Source: Pseudomonas sp. KK4
GTDB lineage: Bacteria > Pseudomonadota > Gammaproteobacteria > Pseudomonadales > Pseudomonadaceae
NCBI RefSeq assembly: GCF_001984065.1
Contig: NZ_LYVP01000032.1
Coordinates: 1 to 51,947 of the forward strand
Reading direction: 5' to 3'
Length of the DNA stretch: 51,947 nt
A model generated the notes under the pieces. The model saw only the letters and a program-made list of their open reading frames with translations. It was not told the DNA's origin and ran no database searches. The translations under genes and the position numbers were made by a program. Position 1 is the first letter of the stretch; each line of letters starts with the position of its first letter. Of this stretch, positions 1-8,668 are shown one piece after another.

Positions 1-44
1 CCGCCGTGAAAGGGCGGTGTCCTAGGCCACTAGACGAAGGGGAC
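1..44 (-). tRNA. tRNA-Glu (anticodon TTC), partial
   Basis: Read on the minus strand, the first 44 bases give the 5' acceptor strand, D arm and anticodon arm of a bacterial tRNA-Glu. The 5' end is GTCCCCTTCGTCTAG. The anticodon stem pairs CCGCC with GGCGG around the loop CTTTCAC, giving anticodon TTC (gaa at 8-10 on the plus strand). The variable loop, T arm and 3' acceptor strand lie outside the window. The match to the well-known E. coli tRNA-Glu 5' half is nearly base for base. Confidence 0.95.
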
Positions 45-106
45 ACACGTACAACATTCACTGCCTGCTTCGTTTCGCTGTGTGCTTTACGCTGCAAGTG
101 GCGCGC

Positions 107-135
107 ATTCTATGGATGGTTTGAGAGGTCGTCAA
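107..135 (-). promoter_or_regulatory. sigma-70 promoter of the tRNA-Glu transcript
   Basis: On the minus strand a -35 box TTGACG (plus-strand 130-135) and a -10 box TAGAAT (107-112) are separated by exactly 17 bases. A GC-rich discriminator (GCGCGCC) follows directly, as is typical of stable-RNA promoters under stringent control. Transcription would start near position 100 and run into the tRNA about 55 bases later. The boxes are seen; ppGpp control is inferred. Confidence 0.85.
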
Positions 136-421
136 CCCCCTGTTATAAATTTTTTTAAATCAATGACTTGGCCGTGCTTTTCAGCCCCGATCGGGTTTTT
201 CCGTCGCCCGGTGTTTGACGCCTATATTCTGACACCCGCCAAGACGTTATAGTCCACTCCATCAGTGATGGCTATCTGCCTATATGGTGCCAGTATTCAT
301 ATAAGGACACGCCCGCCGATACAGATTGAGCCACGCTGATCCAGCTCGTCGAGCGGCGCTATGCGCTGATACACCGAGTCACTACACTCGCACGCGAACC
401 TATATAGAAGAGGTCTTACCG
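136..421. other. intergenic region between tRNA-Glu promoter and the 422 gene
   Basis: No gene seen. An AT-rich stretch (about 143-158) lies just upstream of the tRNA promoter and could act as an UP element for it. A TATAGT hexamer at 248-253 could be a -10 box for the plus-strand gene, but no -35 box stands at a proper distance, so no promoter is called. Confidence 0.5.
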
Positions 422-1192
422 GTGACACCACTCATGATCACCCTGCTCGTCGTAGCCGGGATCGCACTCTTGATCGCCATTGGCTACATCAACCATGTAG
501 TGGAAAACAACAAGCTGGAAAGGGCCCGTACCAAGGTTGAACTCAATGACCGCCTGCGTCGTTGCGGCGAGATTACCGAGACGTTCCCTGGTCAGTTGAT
601 GACACCGGCACTCAAGCTGCTGTTGGCCCGGCTGGAATTGAATGTCTGCCGGCGTTTGCTCAACCTGGAAAAAACCAGCGCCAATCTCAAGGCGCGCATC
701 GTTGAGCTTGAAGCGTTGGTCGCGCAGGGCGAATCGATCCCGGTCAACAACCCGCCAGCGCCGATCCAGACCGAAGCCAAGGCCAAGGACGTGCGCTTCC
801 TGCTCGAGGCCCTGCACGGCCAGATCACCCGCGCCGCCCAGGACGGCTTCCTGCCGCCCAACGAAGCCAAGCGCTGGATCCGCGAAGTGCGCCACATTCT
901 GGTACTGCTGCATATCGAGTTCTTCAACAACCTCGGCCAGCACTCCCTGCAACAGAATCAGCCCGGTCAGGCGCGTCTGGCGTTCGAGCGCGGCGTGCAA
1001 TACCTGCGCAAGCAGCAGGAGCCGCAGATCTACGCAGAGCAGCTGGAATACCTGGAAAAACTCCTGGCTCGCGCCAACGATCAGGTCATGGACCGCATCG
1101 CCCCTGTGGAAGGCGAGGTGAACCAGTTGACCGAGGGTCTCAAGGATGTAGAGGCGGATGCGGACTGGAAGAAGAAAGTGATCTACGACTGA
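422..1192 (+). CDS. conserved membrane-anchored coiled-coil protein, unknown function
   Basis: A 256-residue protein. An open frame reaches upstream to a TTG at 326, but a purine-rich ribosome site (AGAAGAGG, about 407-414) stands 7 bases before the GTG at 422, so that start is preferred; an ATG follows at 434. The first 20 or so residues form one hydrophobic segment (MITLLVVAGIALLIAIGY), so the N terminus is probably membrane-inserted. The rest is hydrophilic and mostly helical, with heptad-like stretches around residues 60-90 and again near the C terminus. No enzyme motif is visible. It is closed by a strong terminator at 1207 and stands alone, convergent with the chemoreceptor gene. Function not recognised. 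Confidence 0.8.
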   Translation: MTPLMITLLVVAGIALLIAIGYINHVVENNKLERARTKVELNDRLRRCGEITETFPGQLMTPALKLLLARLELNVCRRLLNLEKTSANLKARIVELEALVAQGESIPVNNPPAPIQTEAKAKDVRFLLEALHGQITRAAQDGFLPPNEAKRWIREVRHILVLLHIEFFNNLGQHSLQQNQPGQARLAFERGVQYLRKQQEPQIYAEQLEYLEKLLARANDQVMDRIAPVEGEVNQLTEGLKDVEADADWKKKVIYD

Positions 1193-1206
1193 TCAGCGAA
1201 CACGAC

Positions 1207-1234
1207 AAAGCCACCTTGCAAGGTGGCTTTTTTT
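1207..1234 (+). terminator. Rho-independent terminator
   Basis: The inverted repeat AAAGCCACCTT / AAGGTGGCTTT closes on a GC loop and runs into TTTTTTT. It lies 14 bases after the stop of the 422-1192 gene. Confidence 0.92.
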
Positions 1235-1247
1235 GTCCGTTGCCTTT

Positions 1248-1331
1248 GCAGGAACTTGCTCGCGATGACGGCTCGTCGCTGCATCAATGTCGACCGACAC
1301 TCAGCCATCGCGAGCAAGCATCGCGCCTGCA
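1248..1331. repeat. degenerate REP doublet
   Basis: Two inverted arms, GCAGGAACTTGCTCGCGATG and CATCGCGAGCAAGCATCGCGCCTGC (split here by a few extra bases), flank an imperfect spacer. This resembles the REP family of this genome but with different outer arms, so it belongs to another REP subclass or is decayed. It sits between two convergent genes. Confidence 0.6.
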
Positions 1332-1340
1332 GGACAAGGA

Positions 1341-3305
1341 TCACAACCTGAAGTGCCCCACCATCCCCTTCAACTCGACACCCAACTGCGCCAGCTCGAT
1401 GCTCGACGCCGCATTGCCTTGCATCGCCAACGAAGACTGATCCGCACTGGCACGAATGCTGGTGACGCTGCGATTGATCTCTTCGGCCACCGAACTCTGC
1501 TCTTCGGCGGCGGCCGCGATCTGCTGGTTCATCTGCTGAATCAATGACACCGCCGCCGCGATGCTGCCCAGCGCACTTTCCGTCTGCAGCGCATCACTGA
1601 CCGCCAGTTTGACCAATTCGCCGCTGCTCTGGATCTGCTGCACCGACGTCTGTGCCGCCGAGCGCAGGGCGCTGACCAGGCGTTCGATTTCCTCGGTCGA
1701 TTGCTGGGTGCGTTTGGCCAGCGCGCGCACTTCATCGGCCACCACGGCAAAACCCCTGCCCTGCTCGCCCGCTCGGGCCGCTTCGATGGCTGCGTTGAGC
1801 GCCAACAAATTGGTCTGTTCGGCCACACTCTTGATCACGCTGAGCACCGTGCCGATGTTCTGGATTTCCGCGCTCAGGCTTTCGATGCTGGAACTGGCCG
1901 ACGTTGCCGAATCCGCCAGTTGCTCGATCCGCGCCATGCTCTGGCGCACCACCAACTGACCGCTTTCGACCTTGCCGTCCGCGGTCTGCGCCGCCACCGC
2001 AGCCTCTTCGGCGTTGCGTGCGACATCGTGCACAGTGGCCGTCATCTGGTTCATTGCCGTGGCGACTTGCTCGGTTTCTTCCTTCTGGCTGCTGACTTCG
2101 AGGTTGGTCTGCTCAGTCACCGCGGACAACGATTGCGCTGATGAGGCCAATTGTTCGATGCCGGCCTGCAAACCGCTGACGATTTGGCTCAGCCCCGCGC
2201 CCATTTGCTGCATGGCCTGCATCAACTGGCCTATTTCGTCGCGACGATTGACTTCGACCGTGCGGCTCAAATCCCCAGAAGCAATCTGCTGCGCCACGCG
2301 AATCACGCTACGCAGCGGCCCGACGATCAACCGGGTGATCACCCAGGCGGCAATCAATCCGACCAGCAACGCCAGCGCAGAGGAGCCGATGATCAGCAGT
2401 GAGTTCTTCTTCAGTTCGGTCTGCATCGACTGGTCTTCGGCGACATACGCCTGATCGACCCGCTCCATCACCTGAGTCGCCCGTTGATGCAGTTGCTGAT
2501 AGACGTTTTTTTCCTGTTCCAGCAAACCGGTGTACTCGGCGAGCTTGTCGCTGAAACTGGCGATATGCCCGGTCACTTCATTGAGCACGGTCTGGTAACC
2601 CTCATCCTTGACCGTGGTTTTCAGCTGTTCGGCCTGGCCCAGTGCCTGACTGGCCTGTTCGATCTTGCCCTGCGCACCGCTGTCGTCGCCCTTGCGGCTC
2701 AGGTCCAGACGCACCCGTGCCTCGTTCATGGCTTGCAACATCAACCGCGATACCTGGCTGACCTGATTGGCCTGCTCGATGAATTGCGCGCCGTCCTTGC
2801 CCTCGGAATCCTTGAGGGCATAGGTGCCGTCATCGGCCAGCCCCGCCTGCAGCACATCAAGGTTGTTGGCTACGCTGGACACTGACCAACTGGCCATTTC
2901 CAGCGCCAGGTCCTTGGCCTGGCTGAGCGAGACAAACTCGTCAAACGCTTTGCGATAGGCACCGAGCGACTGTTCGACATCACTCATCACCGGCACATTG
3001 GCCGACGACCCGGCCTTGAGCTCGTTGGCCAGGGCGATCAAGCCATCGACCCCGTCGTGCAGGGCATCGACAGTCTTCGGATTGCCGCGCAAGGCATATT
3101 CCTGCTCCAGCAGGCGGACCTTGAGCAAGCCACTGTTAAGCGACGACATCTGTTTGAGCCCGTCGAAGCGATGGCTGATGGTCTGCAGGGACCAGACGCC
3201 GATGACCGCCACCAGAGCGGTCAACAGCAGCACCAGTACGAACCCGACACCCATTTTTTTTGCCATACCGAGGTTGGCAAAACGTCCTTGCACGGCCGAA
3301 ATCAT
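1341..3305 (-). CDS. methyl-accepting chemotaxis protein, HBM-type sensor
   Basis: A 655-residue transmembrane chemoreceptor that passes ligand signals to CheA/CheW. Order: TM1 at about residues 19-40; a large all-helical periplasmic domain at about 41-301; TM2 at about 302-327; HAMP at about 328-380; and the cytoplasmic signalling hairpin with the conserved tip [19 protein letters not shown] (about 496-514). The periplasmic domain of some 260 residues is about twice a four-helix-bundle sensor, which fits the helical bimodular (HBM) class typified by the P. putida organic-acid receptor McpS; that assignment is inferred from size and helicity. There is no C-terminal CheR/CheB pentapeptide. The ATG at 3305 is chosen because a GGGGGA site lies 9 bases upstream; the longer frame lacks one. 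Ligand unknown. Confidence 0.93.
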   Translation of the reverse strand: MISAVQGRFANLGMAKKMGVGFVLVLLLTALVAVIGVWSLQTISHRFDGLKQMSSLNSGLLKVRLLEQEYALRGNPKTVDALHDGVDGLIALANELKAGSSANVPVMSDVEQSLGAYRKAFDEFVSLSQAKDLALEMASWSVSSVANNLDVLQAGLADDGTYALKDSEGKDGAQFIEQANQVSQVSRLMLQAMNEARVRLDLSRKGDDSGAQGKIEQASQALGQAEQLKTTVKDEGYQTVLNEVTGHIASFSDKLAEYTGLLEQEKNVYQQLHQRATQVMERVDQAYVAEDQSMQTELKKNSLLIIGSSALALLVGLIAAWVITRLIVGPLRSVIRVAQQIASGDLSRTVEVNRRDEIGQLMQAMQQMGAGLSQIVSGLQAGIEQLASSAQSLSAVTEQTNLEVSSQKEETEQVATAMNQMTATVHDVARNAEEAAVAAQTADGKVESGQLVVRQSMARIEQLADSATSASSSIESLSAEIQNIGTVLSVIKSVAEQTNLLALNAAIEAARAGEQGRGFAVVADEVRALAKRTQQSTEEIERLVSALRSAAQTSVQQIQSSGELVKLAVSDALQTESALGSIAAAVSLIQQMNQQIAAAAEEQSSVAEEINRSVTSIRASADQSSLAMQGNAASSIELAQLGVELKGMVGHFRL

Positions 3306-3520
3306 TGCACCAAGTCCCCCGCCATTATCGATAGCCGCAGATTCGCAATGGGCCTGTGGCAACACAAGTCTCTGGCGTCGGAATAATGGCAAAAAGCTAC
3401 GCCCACGTCGTTTTCAGAACGCTTGAGGTCGATCCGGAGCGATGGTCTGAAAAAACGCCTGGGCTCGCGGGTCACTCGCGGGATGTGCGACATAACCCTT
3501 TGCAACACTACAAAAAAACA
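3306..3520. other. intergenic, chemoreceptor upstream region
   Basis: Together with the REPIN at 3521-3607 this makes a gap of about 317 bases. It should hold the chemoreceptor promoter, but I see no convincing -35/-10 pair and no gene. Confidence 0.4.
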
Positions 3521-3607
3521 GTGGGAGCGGGCTTGCTCGCGAATGCGGTGGGTCAAGCAACATTGATGTTGCTGACACGCCCTCTTCGCGAGCAAGCCCG
3601 CTCCCTC
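3521..3607. repeat. REPIN (inverted REP doublet)
   Basis: GTGGGAGCGGGCTTGCTCGCGAA and its inverse flank a spacer that itself holds a perfect 8-bp inverted repeat, AGCAACAT-TG-ATGTTGCT (3556-3573). The whole element could fold into one long hairpin. The last bases of the right arm differ (CTCCCTC). Confidence 0.92.
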
Positions 3608-3622
3608 AGGTTCGGCGGATGA

Positions 3623-4384
3623 TTAAAACGCAGTGACCCCGCCGTCCACCGCCAGCGAATGCCCGGTGGTGAACGCAGCGCCGTCACTGCACAGGTACAG
3701 CACCGCGCTGGCGATTTCCTCGACCTTGCCGATACGGCCTACCGGGTGCATGGCGTTGGCGAATTCGCCCTTCTTCGGATCGGCCTCATAGGCACGACGG
3801 AACATGTCGGTGTCGATCACCGCCGGGCAGACCGCATTGACGCGGATTTGTTTCTTGGCGTACTCGATGGCCGCCGATTTGGTCAGGCCGATCACCGCGT
3901 GCTTGGAAGCGGCGTAGATGCTCATCTTCGGCGCAGCACCCAGGCCGGCCACCGAAGCGGTGTTGACGATCGCGCCACCGCCCTGGGCCAACAGCAGCGG
4001 CAACTGATATTTCATGCACAACCACACGCCCTTGACGTTGACGCCCATGATCGCGTCGAACTCATCAACGGTGCCCTCGGCCAACTTGCCCTTCTCGATC
4101 TCGATGCCGGCATTGTTGAAGGCGTAGTCGAGGCGGCCGTAGGTATTGATCACCTCGTCCATCAGATTTTTCACTTCGCTTTCCACCGTCACGTTGCAGC
4201 GCACGAAGGTCGCTTCGCCGCCCGCGGTACGAATCAACGCCACCGTGCCTTCGCCGCCCGCGGTGTCCATGTCCGCCACCACCACCTTCAAGCCCTCGGC
4301 GGCGAACGCCTGGGCGGTCGCGCGACCGATACCGTTGGCGGCGCCCGTGACTACGACGACCTGGCCGGAAAACGTCATGCTCAT
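3623..4384 (-). CDS. SDR-family NAD(P)-dependent oxidoreductase (FabG-like)
   Basis: A 253-residue classical short-chain dehydrogenase/reductase, probably cytosolic. It has the cofactor motif TGAANGIG at about residues 13-20, the structural NNAG near 90, the catalytic Ser in NTASVAG and the YAASK pair (Tyr and Lys), and ends with the usual SLAVDGG. VVADMD, with its acidic residue after strand 2, favours NAD over NADP. The ATG at 4384 follows GAGGA by 7 bases; a second ATG at 4378 is also possible. It is divergent from the CurA-like gene at 4621, with a shared upstream region of 236 bases. The substrate cannot be told from sequence. Confidence 0.92.
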   Translation of the reverse strand: MSMTFSGQVVVVTGAANGIGRATAQAFAAEGLKVVVADMDTAGGEGTVALIRTAGGEATFVRCNVTVESEVKNLMDEVINTYGRLDYAFNNAGIEIEKGKLAEGTVDEFDAIMGVNVKGVWLCMKYQLPLLLAQGGGAIVNTASVAGLGAAPKMSIYAASKHAVIGLTKSAAIEYAKKQIRVNAVCPAVIDTDMFRRAYEADPKKGEFANAMHPVGRIGKVEEIASAVLYLCSDGAAFTTGHSLAVDGGVTAF

Positions 4385-4620
4385 TGTTATGTCCTCGAAG
4401 AGAAGTGTGCGGGGGATCGCGTTTTCCCAGTCTAGCCACAGCGCCCACCGGCGCGGCAGCACTATCAGAAGGCCGGTTGTGCCCCCATGAGTTGCAGTGA
4501 TGGAACTGCCCTGCCAACTATCATTGCGCTGGATCAACCTGCATTCGCCGCATCAGCCAAACTTGCGGCATCGCCGTCGAAGGTCTATCTACAAGGCTTC
4601 ATTCATCTTGAGTGCCTGTC

Positions 4621-5625
4621 ATGACTACCCAGACCAATCGCCAGTTCCTGCTCGCCAAACGTCCTGTCGGCGCGGCCACCCGCGAGACCTTCACCTATCA
4701 GGAAGTCCCGGTCGGCGAGCCGGCTGCCGGTCAGATCCTGGTCAAGAATGAATACCTGTCCCTGGACCCGGCCATGCGTGGCTGGATGAACGAGGGCAAG
4801 TCCTACATCCCGCCTGTAGGCCTGGGTGAAGTGATGCGAGCGCTGGGTGTGGGAAAAGTCGTGGCGTCCAACAACCCGGGTTTTGCGGTCGGGGACTACG
4901 TCAACGGCGCGCTGGGGGTGCAGGATTATTTCCTGGGTGAGCCGCGGGGCTTCTACAAGGTCGATCCCAAATTGGCGCCTCTGCCGCGCTACCTGTCCGC
5001 CCTGGGCATGACCGGCATGACCGCTTACTTCGCCCTGCTCGATGTGGGCGCACCCAAGGCCGGCGAGACCGTGGTGCTGTCAGGCGCCGCCGGTGCGGTG
5101 GGCAGCATTGCCGGGCAAATTGCCAAGATCAAGGGTTGCCGGGTGGTGGGGATCGCCGGTGGCGCGGACAAGTGCCGTTTCCTGATCGACGAACTGGGGT
5201 TTGACGGCGTCATCGACTACAAGAACGAAGACGTCATCGCCGGCCTCAAGCGTGAATGCCCGAAAGGCGTCGATGTGTATTTCGACAACGTCGGTGGCGA
5301 CATCCTCGACGCCGTGTTGAGCCGCCTGAACATGAAGGCGCGGGTAGTGATCTGCGGCGCCATCAGCCAGTACAACAACAAGGAGGCGGTCAAGGGCCCG
5401 GCCAACTACCTGTCGCTGCTGGTGAACCGCGCGCGGATGGAAGGCTTCGTAGTGATGGATTACGCCTCGCAGTTCGCCGCTGCCGGGCAGGAAATGGCCG
5501 GCTGGATGGCCAAGGGACAACTCAAGAGCAAGGAAGACATTGTCGAAGGCCTGGAGACCTTCCCGGAGACGCTGATGAAATTGTTCAGCGGGGAGAATTT
5601 CGGCAAGTTGGTGCTCAAGGTCTGA
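4621..5625 (+). CDS. NADPH-dependent medium-chain reductase, CurA/LTB4DH type
   Basis: A 334-residue zinc-independent medium-chain dehydrogenase/reductase. The N-terminal GroES-like part contains LSLDPAMRGWM, typical of the leukotriene B4 12-hydroxydehydrogenase / curcumin reductase / YncB group. The Rossmann motif GAAGAVGSIAGQ starts near residue 155. Zinc-ligand cysteines are absent. Members reduce the C=C bond of enones and enals with NADPH. An in-frame GTG lies at 4612, but the ATG at 4621 with TTGAG 8 bases upstream is preferred. It faces the SDR gene across a divergent promoter region and is flanked downstream by a REPIN almost identical to the one beyond the SDR. Confidence 0.9.
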   Translation: MTTQTNRQFLLAKRPVGAATRETFTYQEVPVGEPAAGQILVKNEYLSLDPAMRGWMNEGKSYIPPVGLGEVMRALGVGKVVASNNPGFAVGDYVNGALGVQDYFLGEPRGFYKVDPKLAPLPRYLSALGMTGMTAYFALLDVGAPKAGETVVLSGAAGAVGSIAGQIAKIKGCRVVGIAGGADKCRFLIDELGFDGVIDYKNEDVIAGLKRECPKGVDVYFDNVGGDILDAVLSRLNMKARVVICGAISQYNNKEAVKGPANYLSLLVNRARMEGFVVMDYASQFAAAGQEMAGWMAKGQLKSKEDIVEGLETFPETLMKLFSGENFGKLVLKV

Positions 5626-5635
5626 CACCAACACT

Positions 5636-5723
5636 GTGGGAGCGGGCTTGCTCGCGAATGCGGTGGGTCAAGCAACATTGCTGTTGCCCGACACGCCCTC
5701 TTCGCGAGCAAGCCCGCTTCCAC
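5636..5723. repeat. REPIN, near-twin of the one at 3521
   Basis: The same outer arms, orientation and most of the spacer as the copy at 3521-3607, including GCGGTGGGTCAAGCAACATTG. The spacers differ by about three positions (GATGTTGCTGACAC versus GCTGTTGCCCGACAC). It sits between the convergent CurA-like and pyrF genes. Confidence 0.92.
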
Positions 5724-5744
5724 ATCTGGACGGTCGGTATCAGA

Positions 5745-6443
5745 TCAGGCCAGTTCGGCCACTACCGAAGCCAACGCCTGTGCCGGATCCGCCGCCTGGC
5801 TGATCGGACGGCCGATCACCAGATAATCGGACCCGGCTTCCAACGCCTGACGCGGGGTCAGGATGCGGCGCTGGTCGTCCTGGGCGCTGCCCGTCGGACG
5901 AATCCCCGGGGTCACCAGTTGCAGCGACGGGTGCGCCGATTTCAGGGCCTGGGCTTCCAGGGCCGAGCACACCAGACCGTCCATCCCGGCTTTTTGCGCC
6001 AGTGCCGCCAGGCGCAACACTTGTTCTTGCGGCTCGATATCCAGTCCGATACCCGCCAGGTCCTCACGCTCCATGCTGGTGAGCACGGTCACGCCGATCA
6101 GCAACGGCTGCGGGCCGCTGCGCTTGTCCAGCACTTCACGGCAGGCCGCCATCATGCGCAGGCCGCCGGAGCAGTGCACGTTGACCATCCACACGCCCAT
6201 TTCCGCGGCGGCCTTGACGGCCATGGCGGTGGTGTTGGGAATGTCGTGGAACTTGAGGTCCAGAAACACTTCGAAGCCCTTGTCGCGCAGGGTGCCGACG
6301 ATTTCCGACGCGCAACTGGTGAACAATTCCTTGCCGACTTTGACCCGGCACAGTTTCGGGTCCAACTGATCGGCCAGCTTCAGTGCGGCGTCACGGGTGG
6401 GGAAATCCAGGGCGACGATGATAGGAGTCTGGCAGGCGGACAT
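5745..6443 (-). CDS. pyrF: orotidine 5'-phosphate decarboxylase
   Basis: A 232-residue enzyme of the last step of UMP synthesis (OMP to UMP plus CO2), in the cytosol. The catalytic D-x-K-x-x-D signature is present in [10 protein letters not shown] (Asp62, Lys64, Asp67). The first catalytic region ALDF lies at 11-14, and the phosphate-binding segment TPGIRP and the late GRPI motif are also present. The length is normal for the family. It is monocistronic here, convergent with the CurA-like gene and divergent from the two-component system. Confidence 0.97.
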   Translation of the reverse strand: MSACQTPIIVALDFPTRDAALKLADQLDPKLCRVKVGKELFTSCASEIVGTLRDKGFEVFLDLKFHDIPNTTAMAVKAAAEMGVWMVNVHCSGGLRMMAACREVLDKRSGPQPLLIGVTVLTSMEREDLAGIGLDIEPQEQVLRLAALAQKAGMDGLVCSALEAQALKSAHPSLQLVTPGIRPTGSAQDDQRRILTPRQALEAGSDYLVIGRPISQAADPAQALASVVAELA

Positions 6444-6725
6444 GAGCGGGCTCTCAAGGCAAGTCGAAATCGGCGCGCATTGTAGCGGAACCAGCGCCGC
6501 TGGGGGACCCGATGATCGGTAAATCGTCGAGAACGCTCAGGCAAGCCTAGCCCTTGAGGCCATTGTGTCGAGGCCGATACATAGCGGACACGCCCACAAC
6601 ACCCCGCCCCGCTACCCTCCCTGGCCGCAACATGTCCCTGCAGCACTTCCCGCCTCCGGGCCGGACGCCTATGCTGGAACCACCACCTCGCAGCCTATCT
6701 TTGTGGTTGGCAGCCAACCTGGCAG

Positions 6726-7496
6726 ATGAACGCACGCATGCACAACACCCACGCCCCTGTGAACGATGATCAAAAAGCGCCCAGCGATGACAAGCGCTGG
6801 AACATTCGCGCCCTGATCGTCGACGATGACGTCCCGATCCGTGAACTGATGATCGACTACCTGGCCCGTTTCAATATCCACGCCAGCGGCGTCACCGATG
6901 GCGCCGCCATGCGCCAGGCCCTGCAGGCGGAGCACTTCGACGTGGTGGTGCTGGACCTGATGCTGCCCGGCGAAGACGGCCTGTCGCTGTGTCGCTGGCT
7001 GCGCGCCGAGTCGGACATCCCGATCCTGATGCTGACCGCCCGTTGCGAACCCACCGACCGCATCATCGGCCTGGAACTGGGCGCCGACGATTACATGGCC
7101 AAGCCGTTCGAGCCCCGGGAACTGGTGGCGCGGATCCAGACCATTCTGCGCCGGGTGCGCGATGACCGCAGCGAGCAACGGGCGAACATCCGCTTCGACA
7201 ATTGGCGACTCAACAGCGTGCTGCGCCAGTTGATCGCCGCCGATGGCCTGGTGGTGCCGCTGTCGAACGCCGAATTCCGCCTGTTGTGGGTGTTCATCGA
7301 ACGTCCGCGCCGGGTGCTGAGCCGTGAGCAATTGCTCGATGCTGCCCGAGGCCGGTCGATCGAGGCCTTTGATCGCAGCATCGACCTGCTGGTGTCGCGC
7401 CTGCGGCAGAAACTCGGTGATGATCCCAAGGCACCGCAACTGATCAAGACCGTGCGTGGCGAAGGCTATCTGTTCGACGCCCGAGACATCGGTTGA
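6726..7496 (+). CDS. OmpR-family response regulator
   Basis: A 256-residue two-component regulator. The receiver domain (about 27-140) has the acidic pocket Asp33-35, phosphoacceptor Asp77 in VVLDLMLPG and Lys126 in MAKPFEP. The C-terminal winged-helix DNA-binding domain (about 155-250) carries LSNAEFRLLWVF and ends TVRGEGYLF. A hydrophilic tail of some 25 residues before the receiver is unusual. Start options are the ATG at 6726 and another at 6738; neither has a strong ribosome site. Its stop overlaps the kinase start (TGATG), so the two are translationally coupled. The target genes are unknown. Confidence 0.93.
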   Translation: MNARMHNTHAPVNDDQKAPSDDKRWNIRALIVDDDVPIRELMIDYLARFNIHASGVTDGAAMRQALQAEHFDVVVLDLMLPGEDGLSLCRWLRAESDIPILMLTARCEPTDRIIGLELGADDYMAKPFEPRELVARIQTILRRVRDDRSEQRANIRFDNWRLNSVLRQLIAADGLVVPLSNAEFRLLWVFIERPRRVLSREQLLDAARGRSIEAFDRSIDLLVSRLRQKLGDDPKAPQLIKTVRGEGYLFDARDIG

Positions 7497-8548
7497 TGCG
7501 CGGGCGCTTCGATACGCTGTTCGGCCGGCTGTTTGGCGTACTGCTGATCGCGATCATCCTGGCGCACCTGCTGGCCTTTGCCTGGTTTCACTACTACGGC
7601 CCACCGCCGCCTCCGCCGCAACCGCCGCAATACACCGAAAACTTCGACGGCCAGCGCCCGCCTCCGGACCCGCGGTTCACCCCTCGGCCGCCCCGGCCAT
7701 GGTTTGGCGGGCCGGTGGTGCCGCTGACCTTTCAATTGATCTCACTGATCATTGCCGCCTGGTACGGCGCCAAACTGCTGAGCCGGCCGATCCAACGCCT
7801 GAGCGACGCCGCCGAGCGTCTCAGCGAGGACCTCAACAGCGCGCCACTGGAAGAGTCCGGCCCACGGGAAGCGCGGCAAGCGGCCAACACCTTCAACAAG
7901 ATGCAGCGGCGCATCATCGAGCAGGTCAAACAGCGCTCGCGCATGCTCGGTGCCGTGTCCCACGACCTGCGCACACCGCTGTCGCGACTCAAGTTGCGGC
8001 TGGAGCAGATCGGTGACGACAAGCTTCAGGGCCAGATGCGCCAAGACCTGGACGACATGATCAGCATGCTCGACGCCACCCTCACGTATCTGCACGAGCA
8101 GCGCACCAGTGAGGCGCCGCAGTGGATGGACGTGCAGGCGCTGGTGGAGTCCCTGAGCGAGAACGCCCAGGACCAGGGCGCCGATGTCCAGGCCAGCGGC
8201 CATTGTGTGCCGCTGCAGGTACAACCGATGGCCTTGCGCTCCTGCGTCAACAACCTGCTGGACAATGCCCTGCGTTATGCCGGGCAGGCATCGATCACCC
8301 TGGAAGATCATCGGGAGCAGTTATTGATCAGGGTCATCGACCACGGGCCGGGCATCGCAGCGGAGCAACGCGAAGCGGTGTTCGAACCCTTCTTCCGCCT
8401 GGAAGGCTCACGCAACCGCAACTCCGGTGGCGTCGGCCTGGGCATGACCATTGCGCGGGAAGCGGCGCAACGGATGGGCGGGCAATTGAGCCTGGAAGAA
8501 ACCCCGGGGGGCGGGCTCACCGCGGTCATTCGCCTGCCACGAGCCTGA
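7496..8548 (+). CDS. EnvZ-type sensor histidine kinase with proline-rich periplasmic loop
   Basis: A 350-residue membrane kinase, partner of the upstream regulator. TM1 spans about 11-32, a short periplasmic loop about 33-74, TM2 about 75-96, then HAMP (SRPIQRLSDAAERLS), the dimerisation/phosphoacceptor helix with SHDLRTPLSRL (His156), and the ATPase domain with N box NNLLDNALRYA, DHGPGI, F box FEPFFRLEGSR and GVGLGM. The loop is remarkably rich in proline: six consecutive prolines at 36-41, then QPP, PPPDPR and PRPPRP. The ATG at 7496 overlaps the regulator stop by one base; a TTG directly before it is less likely. The signal is unknown. Confidence 0.93.
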   Translation: MRGRFDTLFGRLFGVLLIAIILAHLLAFAWFHYYGPPPPPPQPPQYTENFDGQRPPPDPRFTPRPPRPWFGGPVVPLTFQLISLIIAAWYGAKLLSRPIQRLSDAAERLSEDLNSAPLEESGPREARQAANTFNKMQRRIIEQVKQRSRMLGAVSHDLRTPLSRLKLRLEQIGDDKLQGQMRQDLDDMISMLDATLTYLHEQRTSEAPQWMDVQALVESLSENAQDQGADVQASGHCVPLQVQPMALRSCVNNLLDNALRYAGQASITLEDHREQLLIRVIDHGPGIAAEQREAVFEPFFRLEGSRNRNSGGVGLGMTIAREAAQRMGGQLSLEETPGGGLTAVIRLPRA

Positions 8549-8565
8549 GTTCACAGACACCCAAT

Positions 8566-8653
8566 GTGGGAGCGGGCTTGCTCGCGAAAGCGGTGGGTCA
8601 GTCGATTTTGATGTCGACTGACACGCCCTCTTCGCGAGCAAGCCCGCTCCCAC
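8566..8653. repeat. REPIN
   Basis: Perfect inverted arms GTGGGAGCGGGCTTGCTCGCGAA / TTCGCGAGCAAGCCCGCTCCCAC. The spacer again pairs with itself, here GTCAGTCGA...TCGACTGAC. It lies between the convergent kinase and ketoacyl-synthase genes. Confidence 0.95.
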
Positions 8654-8668
8654 AGGGTAAAGCGCGAA

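Noticed and set aside
1216..1547. Short plus-strand frames after the first terminator
   Set aside because: They run over a REP doublet and the end of the chemoreceptor gene; no ribosome site.
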